Below, one piece after another: positions 40,968 to 50,093 of a stretch of DNA of 64,000 nt (positions are counted from its first letter, which is position 1; each line of letters opens with the position of its first letter). Where the stretch lies: NCBI GenBank assembly GCA_014763545.1, contig JACXVD010000008.1:1-64000 (forward strand). The letters are read 5' to 3'. This DNA is from Sphingomonadales bacterium (lineage in GTDB: Bacteria > Pseudomonadota > Alphaproteobacteria > Sphingomonadales > Sphingomonadaceae). The translations under genes and the position numbers were made by a program. The notes below the pieces were generated by a model. The model ran no database searches. It was not told the origin of the DNA and saw nothing but the letters and a program-made list of their open reading frames with translations.

Positions 40968-43039
40968 GCGACCAGACCGTCAACCCCGATCAGCTCGAGA
41001 ACATTACCGAAGTGCCGCCTGATCTGAAGGCAATCGTGTTTTCGCCGGCTGGCCCGCTCCAGGCGCTGCCTTTCGAGCTGCTGCTGGCGAAGCTGATCAA
41101 GGCCGACCTGGTCAAGGCTAACGAGGCCGATCTTCAAGCCGATGTGGCGCATGACGAAGACAGCGTTGCGGTCGTCATCAACGATCCCGATCCGCTGAAA
41201 TGCGGTTGGTGGCGCAAGATCGGCGCGAGTGGGGCAGGCAATTGGGCCCAGTTCGAGCAGTTCGCGAAATCAGTGCGCACCGCGGTCGAGACCGCGCGCG
41301 ACCAAGTACTAGGTTACGCCTCCGACGCTTCTGATTCGGCGGATGAGGCAGCCCTCTCCGCAGCCAACGCTGGAACAGCTGCGCTTGCCGCAGTGGAGCC
41401 GGTGCGACAACAAGCGAATGATTGGGTCCGCACCGACGAGCATGGCGAAAAGGCCTTGCTCGACATCGACCATCGCAATGCCCGTTTCTGGTTCAATGGA
41501 ATCGTCTACGCCAGCGCTGCTGCGCTCTATGCCGCGATGACCGGTGTCACCCAGCATGGTACCGAGCGAGTTGTCACGATGGGGCCGGTGCGGGACGGCA
41601 ATGAGTTGCTGGTTGGCGGTGCATTTGCCGACGCTGGCGATGTCGCCGAATGGACCGGAGGCGGTGGTGCAGTTGTCACCGCGCTGGCTCCTGGCATTGC
41701 GATCTCCGGGGCAGGCGGCTACGCCAGCCAGCAGATTACTGGCCTGACCGTTGGCGCAGCCTACCAGTTTCGGGTCACCGATCTTACAGCCGGCGCCAGC
41801 TATGGCCGTGTGTCAGTCGGTACCACAGCTGGTGGCAGCGAGATCATGGGTGCAACCAACGTCGCCAACGATGCGACCAGCACTTTCACGATCTACCCGA
41901 CCGCCAACACGATTTACATCAACCTGCTTGCCTGGGCCACGGGTGCGGAGCGGCGCTATAGCTTTGCCGGCTTCGAGCGGAATATCCCCTTCCATGGTTT
42001 TTCGCACACCTCGGGCACATTGATCGCCGAGTTCACCGAGCAGGCCGTGCCTGGCGCCAGCACGCTGTTGCATTTGCGTAATGAAGCCGGTGCTGTGATC
42101 ACCAAAAACATCCTGACGTTGGCCAGCGCAGCCACGGGAGATTCGAGCGGATCCATCCGCGCCGCCGACACGTCCTTCCAGTTCAACAGCGCGACGCTGG
42201 GGCGGGTCTTCGCCGGGCGGGACAATGTCCTTGCGATTGCTTGGGCAGCGAACGACGTGCAGGCCACTACCAACGGGCAGATGGCCGCCAATTCGGAAGT
42301 CAGCGTGGCATCGATCCCGACATTCGACCGCCTGTGCGTTGGGAATATCAGCGGCACTGGAATCATGGGCGGCACAATGCAGCGCCTAACCTATTTCCCG
42401 CGCCGGGTCGCCGCGCTTAGCGAGCGCGAAAGCTGGTTCGTCAAGCATCCTGATGCCATTCATATTCTGGGCGACAGTTTCGATACCGAAACACTGCGGC
42501 AAGCCATCGCGGCGCAATATCCGGCACGGCTTGTGACGCGGGATGGCGTCGGTGGATCGACCCTCCGCGAGCAGCTCGATCGTTACCTTCGCACTCCGGC
42601 GTTATGGTGCCGCACACTGGTGGTGATGGACGGAAGCGGAGATAGCGAGACGCGCACGCTCACCTGCCTGCCGGTAATGATCAAGACTGCTGGGCATCGA
42701 CGCATCGTCAAGATCGAGGCATCGCCAGCAAATGCGCTAGCCGGTTCGCCTGAGCGGGCAAGCTTCGATGCAATCATGGCGCAAGCGATCGAGATCATGG
42801 GGCCGGGCCACCACGTTACCTGCCTGGCGGCGCTTCAGGCGGCGAATGATGGCAGCCCGGAAGATCTGCAAGACGTGGCAGACAATATCGTTCCGCGCTC
42901 GCTCCGCTTACTGATCCCTGGTGGCGGTGGTGCTTACGATCCGATCCATGAAACGAACGTGGCGGAGACGATCCGTGCCAGTCAGCTCAAGGCTCACACC
43001 GATGCCTACCCCTGGCTGCTGCTTCCGGTGCCGGCATGA
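40964..43039 (+). CDS. Tail-fibre-like protein with C-terminal SGNH hydrolase domain
   Basis: 691 residues. The N-terminus (about 1-170) with FEQFAKSVRTAVETARDQVLGYASDASDSADEAALSAANAG is a fibre-type Ala-rich coiled region; repeated beta-rich segments follow (about 200-470). The C-terminal about 200 residues have SGNH blocks: GDSF (503-506, Ser505), GVGGST (528-533), DGSGDS (556-561, atypical block III without the usual Asn) and DPIH (659-662). Such domains de-acetylate surface glycans. The gene is in the lysis module, not after the baseplate. Probably a receptor-processing fibre, or a virion hydrolase. Confidence 0.65.
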   Translation: MSDQTVNPDQLENITEVPPDLKAIVFSPAGPLQALPFELLLAKLIKADLVKANEADLQADVAHDEDSVAVVINDPDPLKCGWWRKIGASGAGNWAQFEQFAKSVRTAVETARDQVLGYASDASDSADEAALSAANAGTAALAAVEPVRQQANDWVRTDEHGEKALLDIDHRNARFWFNGIVYASAAALYAAMTGVTQHGTERVVTMGPVRDGNELLVGGAFADAGDVAEWTGGGGAVVTALAPGIAISGAGGYASQQITGLTVGAAYQFRVTDLTAGASYGRVSVGTTAGGSEIMGATNVANDATSTFTIYPTANTIYINLLAWATGAERRYSFAGFERNIPFHGFSHTSGTLIAEFTEQAVPGASTLLHLRNEAGAVITKNILTLASAATGDSSGSIRAADTSFQFNSATLGRVFAGRDNVLAIAWAANDVQATTNGQMAANSEVSVASIPTFDRLCVGNISGTGIMGGTMQRLTYFPRRVAALSERESWFVKHPDAIHILGDSFDTETLRQAIAAQYPARLVTRDGVGGSTLREQLDRYLRTPALWCRTLVVMDGSGDSETRTLTCLPVMIKTAGHRRIVKIEASPANALAGSPERASFDAIMAQAIEIMGPGHHVTCLAALQAANDGSPEDLQDVADNIVPRSLRLLIPGGGGAYDPIHETNVAETIRASQLKAHTDAYPWLLLPVPA

Positions 43040-43479
43040 TCGGAAGTGAAGTAACCCTCCCCAAGTTTCTGCTGGGCTGGCTTCCGGCGTTGATGGCCAG
43101 TGCGGTCGTCGATGCCGGTGGCGCCTATCCGCCGCCGATCGTGCTGGAGCTGAGCGGGATCGAGATTCCGGTGATTCGCTGCCTGTTAGGTGCGCTTGGC
43201 ATTTTTGCCGCACGGCCACTGGCCCGCAAGAAAGAAGAGGCGCTGCCGCTGTGGCAATTCCTGCTCGTTACCGCAGTGATGCTGCTGATGGTCGAGATCT
43301 GGATTGTAGAAAGCAGGCCAGGCTGGCTGCTGACCTTTGCCGTGGCAATTGGCCTGGGCTTTAGCGGCTTTTCCCTGATCGAACTGCTGGGGGACCAGCT
43401 GAAGGAGTTGGTGAAGGCGGCATTCGACACACTCAAGCAATCGATCAGCCGGTTGACCGGGAAGAAGGATGGCGACTGA
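43036..43479 (+). CDS. Membrane protein, possible holin
   Basis: 147 residues with hydrophobic spans at about 10-28, 42-62, 72-90 and 93-115 and a basic C-terminal tail (SRLTGKKDGD). Several-span membrane proteins in this position of Mu-like phages act as holins. No family motif was recognised. Confidence 0.5.
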   Translation: MIGSEVTLPKFLLGWLPALMASAVVDAGGAYPPPIVLELSGIEIPVIRCLLGALGIFAARPLARKKEEALPLWQFLLVTAVMLLMVEIWIVESRPGWLLTFAVAIGLGFSGFSLIELLGDQLKELVKAAFDTLKQSISRLTGKKDGD

Positions 43480-43480
43480 C

Positions 43481-43870
43481 ATGGGCTACAATTGGTACGA
43501 GCTGGCACTGATCGCCCTCATTCTGGGCGGGATCGGTCTGGCCGTGTTGCGGGCGGGTCAACAAAACCCGGTCGGCACCGGAAGTCTCGACAAGCGGATC
43601 GGCGAAATCGACGGCGAGCTGAGAGGCGTCGCCATCAAGGTCGCCGACATCGAAGTGCGGGTCGAAGATATCGACCGGCGCGCCGCGAGCAAGAACGACA
43701 TCAAGCGGATCGAGAAGCGCCTCGATACGACCGATTCCAAGATGGACGATCTGACGCAAAAGGTTGGCGAGCTACGCGAAGCGGTCGCGGCCAAGCAGGC
43801 TTCGATCGATCACATGGGGCGCCAGCTCGACATGATCTTCCAGGTTATCGTGCCCAAGGGGATGAAGTGA
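43481..43870 (+). CDS. DUF2730-type phage protein (Mu gp25 type)
   Basis: 129 residues from the ATG at 43481 (an ATG at 43469 is also in frame). One N-terminal membrane helix (YELALIALILGGIGLAVL) is followed by coiled coil with heptad-like IDGELRGVAIKVADIEVRVEDIDRR. Synteny with Mu gp25; role unknown. Confidence 0.7.
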   Translation: MGYNWYELALIALILGGIGLAVLRAGQQNPVGTGSLDKRIGEIDGELRGVAIKVADIEVRVEDIDRRAASKNDIKRIEKRLDTTDSKMDDLTQKVGELREAVAAKQASIDHMGRQLDMIFQVIVPKGMK

Positions 43871-44184
43871 TGGGGTTCGCGAGCGATCTTACACAAGTTC
43901 AGGACGGCCATATCCGCCTGGCGGTGCTGCGCCTGCTCGACGAACAGCCAGGTTACCAGGCGAATGACAGCGTGCTGCATTCTGCGGTGGGCGCGATGGG
44001 CCTGAACTGCACGCGCGACCAGATGCGCGGCCATCTTGCCTGGCTGGCCGAACAGCGGATGATCACTACGATCGAAATCGCGGCCGGGCTGACTGTCGCC
44101 ACGCTGACCGAGCGTGGCGGCGATGTCGCCAATGGGCGCAGCCAGATCAAGGGCGTGCAGCGGCCTTCGCCCAAAGGCGGGTGA
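43870..44184 (+). CDS. ArsR-like winged-helix phage protein (Mu gp26 type)
   Basis: 104 residues: LAVLRLLDEQPGYQANDSVLHSAVGAMGLNCTRDQMRGHLAWLAEQRMITT is a winged-helix pattern. Position matches Mu gp26. Perhaps linked to terminase function. Confidence 0.68.
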   Translation: MGFASDLTQVQDGHIRLAVLRLLDEQPGYQANDSVLHSAVGAMGLNCTRDQMRGHLAWLAEQRMITTIEIAAGLTVATLTERGGDVANGRSQIKGVQRPSPKGG

Positions 44185-44188
44185 AGCG

Positions 44189-44794
44189 ATGGTCAGCCCG
44201 CGCGCAGCCAAGGCGGCCCGTCGGAAGGCGGCAACGAAGAACACGCCGTCCACGATCGACAAGCTCGATCCCGAGATCCGCGAGCTGATCGCGCATCTTC
44301 GGATCGACAAGGGCTACACCATCGATGAGGTGCGCGCCGCACTGGTGACGGAGATCGGCAAGGAACGTGCGCCGAGCCGGTCGGCGCTGGGCCGTCACGT
44401 CCGCCAGCTGGCCGATGTCTCGGCCGATCTGCGCGAAACGCAAATCTACGCCGAGGCACTGGCTCGCGAGGCAGGCGGCAAGACAGGCGGGCAGCTGATC
44501 GACATGAACAGCCAGCTGCTGCAGGCGAACATGTTCAAGCTGATGCTGGCCGAGCAGGAAGGCGAGGGGATCACGCTTTCGACCAAGGAAGCGAAGGAAT
44601 TCTCCGAGGCGCTGCGGAACATCGCGCTGATGCGCAAGACTGAGCTCGACGTGATCGAAAAGGCCGAAGCACGCGCGGCGAAGAAGGCGACCGCCGAGGC
44701 CGCGGAGAAAGCGACCAGGGCAGCACGCAGCAAGGGGCTGTCGAAGGATACGGTCGATGCCATCCGCCATGCTGTGCTGGGGAGCGATACGTGA
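44189..44794 (+). CDS. DUF3486 protein, small terminase candidate (Mu gp27 type)
   Basis: 201 residues. N-terminal HTH PSTIDKLDPEIRELIAHLRIDKGYTIDEVRAALV, then SRSALGRHVRQLADVSADLRET, then a long helical part (EKAEARAAKKATAEAAEKATR). The family precedes the large terminase in Mu-like phages and is the candidate DNA-recognition subunit. Confidence 0.78.
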   Translation: MVSPRAAKAARRKAATKNTPSTIDKLDPEIRELIAHLRIDKGYTIDEVRAALVTEIGKERAPSRSALGRHVRQLADVSADLRETQIYAEALAREAGGKTGGQLIDMNSQLLQANMFKLMLAEQEGEGITLSTKEAKEFSEALRNIALMRKTELDVIEKAEARAAKKATAEAAEKATRAARSKGLSKDTVDAIRHAVLGSDT

Positions 44795-45087
44795 TGCATC
44801 GGCGCGGAAAGTCCAGCCTGATGCGCATCGTGTTGACTAGCGTGCTGGTCGACGCCTTGGCGAATCTCATGCCGGTCGGCGGCGGCTCTGCCCCATCTGT
44901 CGTCATGGGCTCTCGTTGGCGTAACGGCCAATGGCGGAAAATCATTGCCGAGTATCCGAACGGCTGGAACGTCCGCATCAACTTCACCCGCACGGGCGAG
45001 ATATCCTCGACAAGCGCGGACATCCGGCTTGAAAGCCGGATCTGCGGCAAAAACGGCTCGATCGTTGTTGACGAGATGCCTGCATGA
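44794..45087 (+). CDS. Hypothetical phage protein between terminase subunits
   Basis: 97 residues (98 from a GTG at 44791). An N-terminal hydrophobic stretch (MRIVLTSVLVDALANLMPVGGG) precedes SRWRNGQWRKIIAEYPNGWNVRINFTRTG. Overlaps the terminase start by 4 bp. Not recognised; start uncertain. Confidence 0.45.
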   Translation: MHRRGKSSLMRIVLTSVLVDALANLMPVGGGSAPSVVMGSRWRNGQWRKIIAEYPNGWNVRINFTRTGEISSTSADIRLESRICGKNGSIVVDEMPA

Positions 45088-46625
45088 TCCGCTCTCCCGA
45101 AGATCAGGCCAAGCGGGACGAGTGGATTCGTCACCGCGAAATCCAGGGAGATCGTGAAGCGGCAGAACAGGCCCTGCTGCGACTGCCCAAGGGCGACTTG
45201 CTGCTTGTCTATCAGCAGCGCACGGTGGACCTGCTGTTCGCCGGTACCGCGCTGCTGGTGATCGAGAAGAGCCGCCGCATCGGGCTGACCTGGGGCGTGG
45301 CCGCCTTCGCCGCACTGAAGGCTGCCAGCGCGATGGACGCGGGCGGGCAAAACGTCTGGTACATGGGCTACGACAAGGACATGACCCTCGAATTCATCGA
45401 GGTCTGCGCCATGTGGGCGCGCGCGTTTGGCCTGGCCGCAGGTGAGATCGAGGAAGAGGAAGTCCTCGAAGCCGATGAGAAGGGGGTGAAGGCTTTCTCG
45501 ATCCGCTTCGCCAGCGGGTTCCGCATCACTGCCCTGCCCAGCGTTCCGCGCGCGCTGCGCGGCAAACAGGGCATCGTGATCATCGACGAGGCGGCGTTTC
45601 ACAAGAACGTCAACGAGGTGCTAAAGTCGGCAATGGCGCTGCTGATCTGGGGCGGCCAGGTGGTGGTGATTTCCACCCATGACGGCGTGGCGAACCCGTT
45701 CAACGTGCTGCTCGACGAGATCCGCGCCGGCAAGCGCAAGGGCATGCCGGTGAAAATTACCTTTGCCGATGCGATGGAGGCCGGCCTCTATGAGCGCGTC
45801 GCGCTGGTGGCGAAGACCAAGGGCACCGAGCTGCCGCCCAAGGAGCAGTGGGAAGCCGATATCCGCGCCTCCTATGGCGACGATGCCGCCGAAGAGCTGG
45901 ACTGCATCCCGGCCAAGGGCAGCGGCTCGCTGATCAGCCTCGAAGACATCATCGCGGCCGAGCATGACGATTGCGGTATCCCCGAACTCTACCAGGGCGG
46001 GCTGTGCTATTTCGGTCGCGACGTGGCGCGCCGGCGCGATGGCCAGATCCAGCTGGTGCTGGAGCTGATCGGGGATGTGCTGTGGGAGCGTGACGGCTAT
46101 CGCGAGATCGGGCAGAGCTTCGCGCACCAGGACGCGTTCTTCGACCGCATGTTCGAAACGCGCCGGATCGTCCAGGCGATGGTCGACCAGACAGGCATGG
46201 GCGAAAAGGTGGTCGAGGATGCGATCCGCCGGCATGGCGCAAGCCGCGTGGTCGGCGTGCTGCTGACCGGCCCGATGCGCGTCGATATCGCACTGGGCCT
46301 CGCCCGCCGGTTCCAGGAGCGCAAGATCCGCATCTGGAAGGATGCGCGTACGCGTGCCGATCTGATGGCACTCAAGAAGATCGGCAGCGAAGAATCAGGC
46401 GGCATCCGCATCGTCAACGATGGTGATGTCCATGCCGATGAGTTTTGGGCTTACGGCCTTGCCTCGCGCGCGTGCGACCTGGGCGGTTCGCTCTACGAGT
46501 ATCGCGGCGTCCGCGGCGACGGGCGGTTCAGCGGCATGCCCAAGCGCGGCGAACGCGGCTTCTTCCACCCTGACGACATTCGCACCGGAAGCGGCAACCG
46601 CTTTACCGGCAGAGGAGCCTGGTAA
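45084..46625 (+). CDS. Large terminase subunit (Mu gp28 type)
   Basis: 513 residues. ATPase domain with Walker A-like EKSRRIGLTW (about 60-69), VWYMGYDKDM, and Walker B GIVIIDEAAFHK. The C-terminal RNase-H-like nuclease starts at YFGRDVARRRDGQ, with later acids in AMVDQTGMGE and DVHADEFWA. It packages DNA by headful from the prophage end into adjoining host DNA. Confidence 0.9.
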   Translation: MIRSPEDQAKRDEWIRHREIQGDREAAEQALLRLPKGDLLLVYQQRTVDLLFAGTALLVIEKSRRIGLTWGVAAFAALKAASAMDAGGQNVWYMGYDKDMTLEFIEVCAMWARAFGLAAGEIEEEEVLEADEKGVKAFSIRFASGFRITALPSVPRALRGKQGIVIIDEAAFHKNVNEVLKSAMALLIWGGQVVVISTHDGVANPFNVLLDEIRAGKRKGMPVKITFADAMEAGLYERVALVAKTKGTELPPKEQWEADIRASYGDDAAEELDCIPAKGSGSLISLEDIIAAEHDDCGIPELYQGGLCYFGRDVARRRDGQIQLVLELIGDVLWERDGYREIGQSFAHQDAFFDRMFETRRIVQAMVDQTGMGEKVVEDAIRRHGASRVVGVLLTGPMRVDIALGLARRFQERKIRIWKDARTRADLMALKKIGSEESGGIRIVNDGDVHADEFWAYGLASRACDLGGSLYEYRGVRGDGRFSGMPKRGERGFFHPDDIRTGSGNRFTGRGAW

Positions 46626-48274
46626 TGGCCACATCGCCCGCCCTGGTCGACCAGTACGGCCGACCACTGCGCAAGGAACTGCTCGCGCGGGAAATCGCCG
46701 CGCCGACGCGCGCATCGATCCGCACGATCAGCTCGGGCCATCCTGCCCAGGGATTGGAACCGGTTCGGCTCGCGCGCCTGTTGCGCGAAGCGGAAGATGG
46801 CAACGCGATCGCCTATTACGAACTGGCCGAAGAAATGGAGGAGAAGGATCTCCACTACCTCTCGGTCCTGCGCACAAGGAAGCTGGCTGTTGCGCGGCTG
46901 CCGATCGAGGTTGAACCGGCCGATGACAGCGAGCAGGCAAAGGCCGATGCGCAGCTGCTGAAGGACTGGCTGGATCGCGACACGCTGCAGCTGGAACTGT
47001 TCGACATTCTCGATGCGATCGGGAAGGGAATGAGTTGCACCGAGATCGTGTGGGAGATGAAGCCCGACCTGTGGCAGCCCCGCGCCTTGAAGCGGCGCGA
47101 TCCGCGCTGGTTCGAGTTCGACCAGGTCAACGGTGAGGAACTGCTGCTGCGCGGCGGCGAAGATGGCGTGGGCCAGGCTAGCCCGCTTCCGGCAGGCAAG
47201 TTCATTACCCATTTCCATCCGACCAAGAGCGGCCTGCCCGTGCGGAGCGGCCTCGCCCGGATCGCGGCCTGGGGCTACATGTTCAAGAACTTCGCGATCA
47301 AGGACTGGGTGACCTTCCTCGAGGCGTTCGGGCAACCGCTGCGGATCGGCAAATACGGCCCGAACGAGAGCGAGGAAAACAAGGCCATCCTCCACCGCGC
47401 GCTTTACGAGCTCGGCAGCGATGCGGCCGCTGCATTCCCCGAGACGATGAGCGTCGAGTTTGTGGATCGCAAGGCCGGCACGGCACCGAACGATCTGTGG
47501 CGCAGCCATGCCGAATATTTCGACGACCAGATGAGCAAGGCGGTTCTGGGCCAGACCAATACGACCGATGCCAAGGCAGGCGGGATGGGTAGCGGCCAGG
47601 CGGACGTACACAACGAAGTGCGCGGCGACATCGAGGACTTCGACGCGATGCTGGTGGCAGGCACGCTAAACCGTGACCTCGTCCCGCCCTTCATCATCTT
47701 CAATCGCGGCCCGCGGGACAAATATCCGCGGCTCAAGATCGGTCGGCCCGATCCGATCGACATCAAGACCGAGATCGAGAGCGCAGCGAAGCTGGCCGAC
47801 ATGGGCGTCCTGATCGACGGGGAAGAGATGCGCGAGCGGGCCGGGCTGCCGGCTGCCCGCAGCGAGGATTCGGCGTTGAAGGCGAGTGGCGGCAACAAGG
47901 CCGGAGAAACGCCCTCTCAGCCCGCCGAAGCCCCGACCGATGCCGAATTGGCAGCGACCCGCCTCTTAGGGCCTCTTATGGGCCTTCGTGGGCATTTTGG
48001 CGGCGAGGTCTCGACCCTTCACGTGCGCAATGTCGAAACAGAGCCGGACAAGATCGATCTCACCGCAGAAGAGGCGCTGAGCGACTGGGAGGAGCAGATC
48101 GACCCGCTGCTGGCACCGGTCGATGCGTTGATCGGCGAGTGCCAATCGCTTGACGAGTTGCAGGCGCGGCTGGTCGAGGTGATCGGTTCCATGGACGATG
48201 CACGCTTTACCGAGGTGCTTGCGCGCGCCGGATTCGCCGCGCGCATCGCGGGCCTTGCCGAACCGCGGGATTGA
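46625..48274 (+). CDS. Portal protein, DUF935 family (Mu gp29 type)
   Basis: 549 residues with the family pattern: DQYGRPLRKELLAREIA, YYELAEEMEEKDLHYLSVLRTRKLAVA, EIVWEM, KFITHFHPTKSGLPVRSGLARIAAW, FLEAFGQPLRIGKYG. Forms the dodecameric vertex through which DNA enters. The C-terminus (about 420-549) is more variable. Confidence 0.9.
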   Translation: MATSPALVDQYGRPLRKELLAREIAAPTRASIRTISSGHPAQGLEPVRLARLLREAEDGNAIAYYELAEEMEEKDLHYLSVLRTRKLAVARLPIEVEPADDSEQAKADAQLLKDWLDRDTLQLELFDILDAIGKGMSCTEIVWEMKPDLWQPRALKRRDPRWFEFDQVNGEELLLRGGEDGVGQASPLPAGKFITHFHPTKSGLPVRSGLARIAAWGYMFKNFAIKDWVTFLEAFGQPLRIGKYGPNESEENKAILHRALYELGSDAAAAFPETMSVEFVDRKAGTAPNDLWRSHAEYFDDQMSKAVLGQTNTTDAKAGGMGSGQADVHNEVRGDIEDFDAMLVAGTLNRDLVPPFIIFNRGPRDKYPRLKIGRPDPIDIKTEIESAAKLADMGVLIDGEEMRERAGLPAARSEDSALKASGGNKAGETPSQPAEAPTDAELAATRLLGPLMGLRGHFGGEVSTLHVRNVETEPDKIDLTAEEALSDWEEQIDPLLAPVDALIGECQSLDELQARLVEVIGSMDDARFTEVLARAGFAARIAGLAEPRD

Positions 48275-48277
48275 CGG

Positions 48278-48859
48278 ATGGCGGACGGCGACCTGACCCC
48301 GGCTGACTTCGGCGTCGCGTTCACCTTTGCGCGGAGTGAGGCGGGCAATTTCACCGATGCCGGGGGCATCCTCCAGTTGGCTCCGATCGATGTGCCGCGC
48401 TTCGATCATGCTGACGATGGAACTCCACGCGGGTTGCTGGTGACGCCGGGCAGCGATCTCGGCCGGCAGGACCGGACGGCGATCGATCCCCTGATGCTGC
48501 CGCTCGATCTCGTGGCGGGCACGGATCCCGCTGCGCGCGAAGCGACGGTGTTTCATTGCTTCCGCCCGGAACCCACGCCCGAGGCAGCCGATGCATTCGA
48601 CGCCGGCATCCAGCGCCGTGCCTTGTACAGCCGCGATGCGGCCCGCACGATCGACGCCCTGCTGCGCCAACCCGGCCACCACCTTGCCATCGGCGTGGTG
48701 GCGGGATTTCGCCCGAACCTCGGCGGGTTCACCCGATTTCGCGGGCAACAATGGATCCTGACCGGCAAGCTGGCGGCAGTCGGAGGTGTGCTGGGCGACG
48801 GCAGTTCGGTCGAAGGGCGCGCACTGATCACCTGCGGGGCCGAGGTGATCGATGGCTGA
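48278..48859 (+). CDS. Hypothetical virion-associated protein
   Basis: 193 residues; beta-rich, with RGLLVTPGSDLGRQDRTAIDPLMLPLDLVAGTDPAAREATVF and a C-terminus RFRGQQWILTGKLAAVGGVLGDGSSVEGRALITCGAEV. Lies between portal and MuF and overlaps MuF by 8 bp. No Mu counterpart was recognised at this position. Confidence 0.55.
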   Translation: MADGDLTPADFGVAFTFARSEAGNFTDAGGILQLAPIDVPRFDHADDGTPRGLLVTPGSDLGRQDRTAIDPLMLPLDLVAGTDPAAREATVFHCFRPEPTPEAADAFDAGIQRRALYSRDAARTIDALLRQPGHHLAIGVVAGFRPNLGGFTRFRGQQWILTGKLAAVGGVLGDGSSVEGRALITCGAEVIDG

Positions 48860-50093
48860 GGAAGTGCTGCCACTGGTCAAGCCGGTTGAGGCGATAGCCT
48901 GGTTCAAGGCGAAGGGCTGGCAGATCGGCTTCGACTGGCGCGATGTCTGGCAGGAAGAGCACGCCCGCGCCTTCACCGTGGCCAAGGCCATGAGCCGCGA
49001 CCTGCTGGAAGATATTCGCGCGGCGGTGACCCGCGCGATCGACGAAGGCACGACGCTGGACCAATTCAGCAAGGAGTTGCGCCCGCGCCTGGTCGCGCGT
49101 GGCTGGTGGGGGCGCAAGTTGATGAAAGACCCAGCCACCGGCGTCGAGAAGGTGGTCCAGCTGGGCAGCCCTGCCAGGTTGCGAACTATTTACCAGGTCA
49201 ATCTTCGCAGCAGCTACATGGCCGGAAGGTGGCAGCGCATCCAGCGTTCGAAGAAGCTGTTCCCGTTCCTGCGCTATGTCTCGGTGATGGACGGGCGCGA
49301 GCGACCGGAGCATCACGACTGGCACGGCACGGTCCTGCCGGTGGACGATCCGTGGTGGGATACGCACTATCCGCCCTGTGGCTGGAACTGCCGCTGCGAT
49401 GCGCAGCCGCTCAACCAGCGCATGCTCGACCGGCGCGGCTGGGCCGTGAACACTCCGCCGCGTTTCCCCGAAAAGGATTACGTCAACAAGCGCACCGGCG
49501 AGGTCACCCGGCTGGAGCGCGGGATCGATCCGGGATGGAGCTACAATGTCGGCAAGGCCCCGCTCGATGGCCTCACCCCGCCGCCGCGGCTGAAGGGCGA
49601 CGGCCGCGAGGACAATACCAGCGAGCTCAATTCCCGGCAGGTCGGTGAAATCCAGTCTGCTCTCTCAGCAGGCGATTATGCGCGCGTGAGAGACTTCTTC
49701 GCCGCCTTCGGCCTGGACAGCCGGGAGGCGGCGATCGCCGGCACGGTGTGGCACGATGCGGCCGGCTGGCCGATGGTCGTTTCGACCGGGCTGCTGCGTT
49801 CGGCCGACGGCACGATGGTGCAGTTGGGCAGCGCGCAGGCGGCGGGCCTGGCGAAGGCTGCACAGGTGCTGCGCGATCCCGACACGATAGGCTGGATCTG
49901 GGTGACCGGGCGCGACGGCCGGGCGATGTTGCTGCGCCGCTTCATCTCGGCCGCGGGCGTGGTGGACTTGGGCGGCCGCTTCTGGCGCTGGCATGGCGGA
50001 TCGAATGCCGGCTTCCGTCGTGGCAAGCTGGTCTGGACACGCGAGGAAGGCGTGCTGGCGGCTTTCGATCCTCGGCAACCGCGCCACCCCTAG
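48852..50093 (+). CDS. MuF minor head protein with toxin-like C-terminal domain
   Basis: 413 residues. The phage head morphogenesis (SPP1 gp7/MuF) domain lies at about 20-200: FDWRDVWQEEHARAFTVAKAM, RTIYQVNLRSSYMAGRWQRIQ, SVMDGRERPEHHDWHGTVLPVDDPWW, YPPCGWNCRCDAQPL. After a linker, residues about 310-405 (SADGTMVQLGSAQAAGLAKAAQVLRDPDTIGWIWV, AMLLRRFISAAG, KLVWTREEGVLAAFDP) have the layout of the barnase/EndoU/colicin/RelE-like nuclease domains often fused to MuF. Ends at TAG 50091; the same frame continues into a second such domain. Confidence 0.85.
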   Translation: MAEEVLPLVKPVEAIAWFKAKGWQIGFDWRDVWQEEHARAFTVAKAMSRDLLEDIRAAVTRAIDEGTTLDQFSKELRPRLVARGWWGRKLMKDPATGVEKVVQLGSPARLRTIYQVNLRSSYMAGRWQRIQRSKKLFPFLRYVSVMDGRERPEHHDWHGTVLPVDDPWWDTHYPPCGWNCRCDAQPLNQRMLDRRGWAVNTPPRFPEKDYVNKRTGEVTRLERGIDPGWSYNVGKAPLDGLTPPPRLKGDGREDNTSELNSRQVGEIQSALSAGDYARVRDFFAAFGLDSREAAIAGTVWHDAAGWPMVVSTGLLRSADGTMVQLGSAQAAGLAKAAQVLRDPDTIGWIWVTGRDGRAMLLRRFISAAGVVDLGGRFWRWHGGSNAGFRRGKLVWTREEGVLAAFDPRQPRHP

